A DNA stretch of 64,000 nt, from the NCBI GenBank assembly GCA_021813405.1, contig JAKAKS010000042.1, forward strand, positions 1-64,000, written 5' to 3'. This document shows positions 62,118-64,000 of this stretch, piece by piece. The first letter of the stretch is position 1. Every line of letters starts with the position of its first letter. A model generated the notes under the pieces. That model saw only the letters and a list, made by a program, of their open reading frames with translations. It was not told where the DNA came from and did no database searches. Made by a program: the position numbers and the translations under genes. This DNA is from Nitrospirota bacterium. GTDB taxonomy: Bacteria > Nitrospirota > Thermodesulfovibrionia > Thermodesulfovibrionales > JdFR-88.

Positions 62118-62643
62118 AAAAGTGAGTAAGGACAAGAAAATAGTCATCATTGCTGGGCCGAATGGCGCAGGCAAGACGACGTTTGCCCAAGAGTTCCTTC
62201 CAAAGGAGGCTGGCTGCCCAGTTTTTGTGAATGCGGATCTTATTGCAGCGGGGATTTCTCCATTCAAACCCGAAATAGCGTCTTTCCATGCCGGCAGGCT
62301 CATGATCGAGGAGATCAAGAGGCACGCATCAAGTGGCGAGAGCTTTGCCTTTGAGACTACCTTGAGTGGGAAAACCTATGCTCAAATGATACCGGACTGG
62401 CATAAAATGGGGTATGAGATAAAATTGATATTTCTTTATATTCCAGATGTTTCGACTTCCATTGAGAGGGTAAAGAATCGGGTGAAGCAAGGTGGTCATA
62501 ACGTTCCAGAGGAGACTGTCAGGCGCCGATATAAAAAAGGCTTGAGCAATTTTAATCTCTATAAACAATTGGTAAATGCCTGGGTTCTTTATGATAATTC
62601 AGGTCCAAGGCCAAGGATTCTCGATAAGGGAGAAAACAAATGA
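62086..62643 (+). CDS. Zeta-toxin-like P-loop kinase
   Basis: KIVIIAGPNGAGKTTFAQEFLPKEAGCPVFVNADLIAAGISPF, FAFETTLSGKTYAQMI; overlaps the SIR2 gene by 32 nt. Confidence 0.88.
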   Translation: MKRKVRGNNSKKVSKDKKIVIIAGPNGAGKTTFAQEFLPKEAGCPVFVNADLIAAGISPFKPEIASFHAGRLMIEEIKRHASSGESFAFETTLSGKTYAQMIPDWHKMGYEIKLIFLYIPDVSTSIERVKNRVKQGGHNVPEETVRRRYKKGLSNFNLYKQLVNAWVLYDNSGPRPRILDKGENK

Positions 62644-62831
62644 CTAAACTCGAAAAACAGATTCAAGATCCGGATTTAGCGAAAGTGGGAGTTGCGCTGC
62701 GCCGCGCTGCCGCCAGGGCAAAAAAGATTGCCGAGGAAACTCGTACTCCGTTGATCGTGTATGAAAATGGCCGCGTAGTAAAAAAATATCCCTGGAAGAA
62801 AAAGAGTAAAACTGCCTCTTCTAAAAACTAA
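62640..62831 (+). CDS. Putative antitoxin partner of the zeta-like kinase
   Basis: 63 aa, ATGA overlap with upstream gene; MTKLEKQIQDPDLAKVGVALRRAAARAKKIAEETRTPLIVYENGRVVKKYP. Confidence 0.65.
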   Translation: MTKLEKQIQDPDLAKVGVALRRAAARAKKIAEETRTPLIVYENGRVVKKYPWKKKSKTASSKN

Positions 62832-62832
62832 A

Positions 62833-62862
62833 GGGGAGGACGGCAGTGCTGCCGTCCTCCCC
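62833..62862. terminator. Perfect 14-bp inverted repeat between convergent genes, likely bidirectional terminator
   Basis: GGGGAGGACGGCAG-TG-CTGCCGTCCTCCCC. Confidence 0.65.
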
Positions 62863-62883
62863 CTCATCGCTAGGTTTTATTTT

Positions 62884-63201
62884 TTATTCCGTAGCTTCGA
62901 CCGCAGCAGCTACTTGTTTTCTGGGCTTTCTTCCCCTCTTGCGCGGCCTGCCAGGCTTTCTCTCAGGTTTTTGGGCGGTTTTGGTCCCTTTACGCCGGCC
63001 ACGCTTTTTCCCGCGAACTCGAGTAGTCCCAACCAAGGCACTTTTGATACCGTCAAGGAATGAGTCAACCGCCGCTGACCTGTCCTCCTGCGGGATTATG
63101 TCGAGTACGTTTTTTATTGCGCTAGTCAGCTCGGCAGTCAATTTATTAATGTTTTCGATCTGCCTTTTTGTTTGCCTCGTTACTGCAGAAATAATATCCA
63201 T
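62884..63201 (-). CDS. Small protein with basic AT-hook-like C-terminal tail
   Basis: TAAGGAGGG SD then MDIISAVTRQTKRQIENINKL...RKKGTKTAQKPERKPGRPRKRGRKPRK. Confidence 0.7.
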   Translation of the reverse strand: MDIISAVTRQTKRQIENINKLTAELTSAIKNVLDIIPQEDRSAAVDSFLDGIKSALVGTTRVRGKKRGRRKGTKTAQKPERKPGRPRKRGRKPRKQVAAAVEATE

Positions 63202-63323
63202 GCTACCCTCCTTAACAAAATCGAATTTCACGTAGAATACCATTTTTTGAAAAACGCTGGGAAAATGGGAAAAAAGTATGAGATCGGTTTGACTTTCACC
63301 AGGCGAAAATCTATAAATAAAGC

Positions 63324-63554
63324 ATGGAGACGAAAATCATAAAAGCAAAGACGCCCAGATGCAAGGCGTGTTGGTTTAAAGATCAGGACGACCCTCAGAG
63401 GGCCTTTTTGACCTATAGAGATTCTGGAAATGGGCGTTTGAGAATCAGAATACATTGCCCAAATGTGCAGACACCTTTAGGTAAAAGGTGTGTAACGGAG
63501 TATGAGCCCCCGATTATTAAGGAATTAACATTACGAAAACACCAGCCATTGTAA
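63324..63554 (+). CDS. Hypothetical small protein
   Basis: 76 aa METKIIKAKTPRCKACWFK; weak support. Confidence 0.35.
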   Translation: METKIIKAKTPRCKACWFKDQDDPQRAFLTYRDSGNGRLRIRIHCPNVQTPLGKRCVTEYEPPIIKELTLRKHQPL

Positions 63555-63690
63555 TCTCATCTGCCTTTGCCGCTTAGAAAGGATCTAGGGAATCCTTAAT
63601 TTCTAAGGGGGCTAGTATCTTATACAAGGTTGCTGTCTGGAAACGCTGTGCCGCGCTCAACTTTGTCAGCAATAAATAAATCTTGTTCCA

Positions 63691-64000
63691 TTAATCGTCT
63701 AAGCAGGCCGCGAGCATGGATTGTAATTGCTCAAGGTCAAAGGGCTTGTTTATGTATTGAATTTTCTTGGTCTCTTTCAGGCGTTCCATTTCAGGACTGT
63801 AATAGGCAGTCATTATAATTACCGGAATGCCGAGTTGTGAATTTATCAGCCGTCCGGCCTCAATCTCATCCATTTTGCCGCGCATCTTTACGTCCATCAG
63901 GACGGCATCCGGCCGTTCAGAATGAGCCGCGTTTAGCGCATCCTCGCCCGATTGCGCCGTTCCGCACGCCCTGTATCCCCACATTTCGAGCAGTTCCGCC
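63691..64000 (-). CDS. Response-regulator receiver domain protein, truncated by window edge
   Basis: AELLEMWGYRACGTAQSGEDAL...PDAVLMDVKM...IPVIIMTAYY...YINKPFDLEQL; frame open to 64000. Confidence 0.85.
   Translation of the reverse strand, partial: AELLEMWGYRACGTAQSGEDALNAAHSERPDAVLMDVKMRGKMDEIEAGRLINSQLGIPVIIMTAYYSPEMERLKETKKIQYINKPFDLEQLQSMLAACLDD

Overview
64-kb window from an anaerobic bacterial chromosome. Dissimilatory sulfite-reductase genes (dsrAB, dsrD, dsrN-like) and a selenocysteine formate dehydrogenase suggest a sulfite/sulfate-metabolising organism; taxonomy is not assigned. The core part carries a JAMM/ThiF/TusA sulfur-carrier operon, truB, the dsr operon, nadE, rsmI, a B12-dependent ribonucleotide reductase (nrdJ), ruvCAB, gmhA, HU, a trehalose/glycogen operon (treZ, GH57, treY split by an A10 frameshift, malQ), lgt, tandem B12-radical SAM genes with a divergent Lgt-like gene, yajC, and an fdnGHI/fdhE cluster. 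Three type II toxin-antitoxin pairs lie at 11-19 kb; two of them sit among repeated N-terminal gene fragments and REP-like remnants. A tRNA-Sec gene (UCA anticodon, long variable arm) lies at 51.8 kb. Immediately after it is the most interesting part, a compact AT-richer defense operon (52.2-62.8 kb). Its gene order is PLD-nuclease/SNF2-type helicase, Eco57I/TaqI-C-type adenine methyltransferase, a full-length prokaryotic Argonaute whose PIWI catalytic residues look lost while the MID guide-5'-phosphate pocket looks kept, a SIR2-family effector overlapping it by ATGA, a zeta-toxin-like P-loop kinase, and a small putative antitoxin. All family calls are by eye from motifs; no database search was run.
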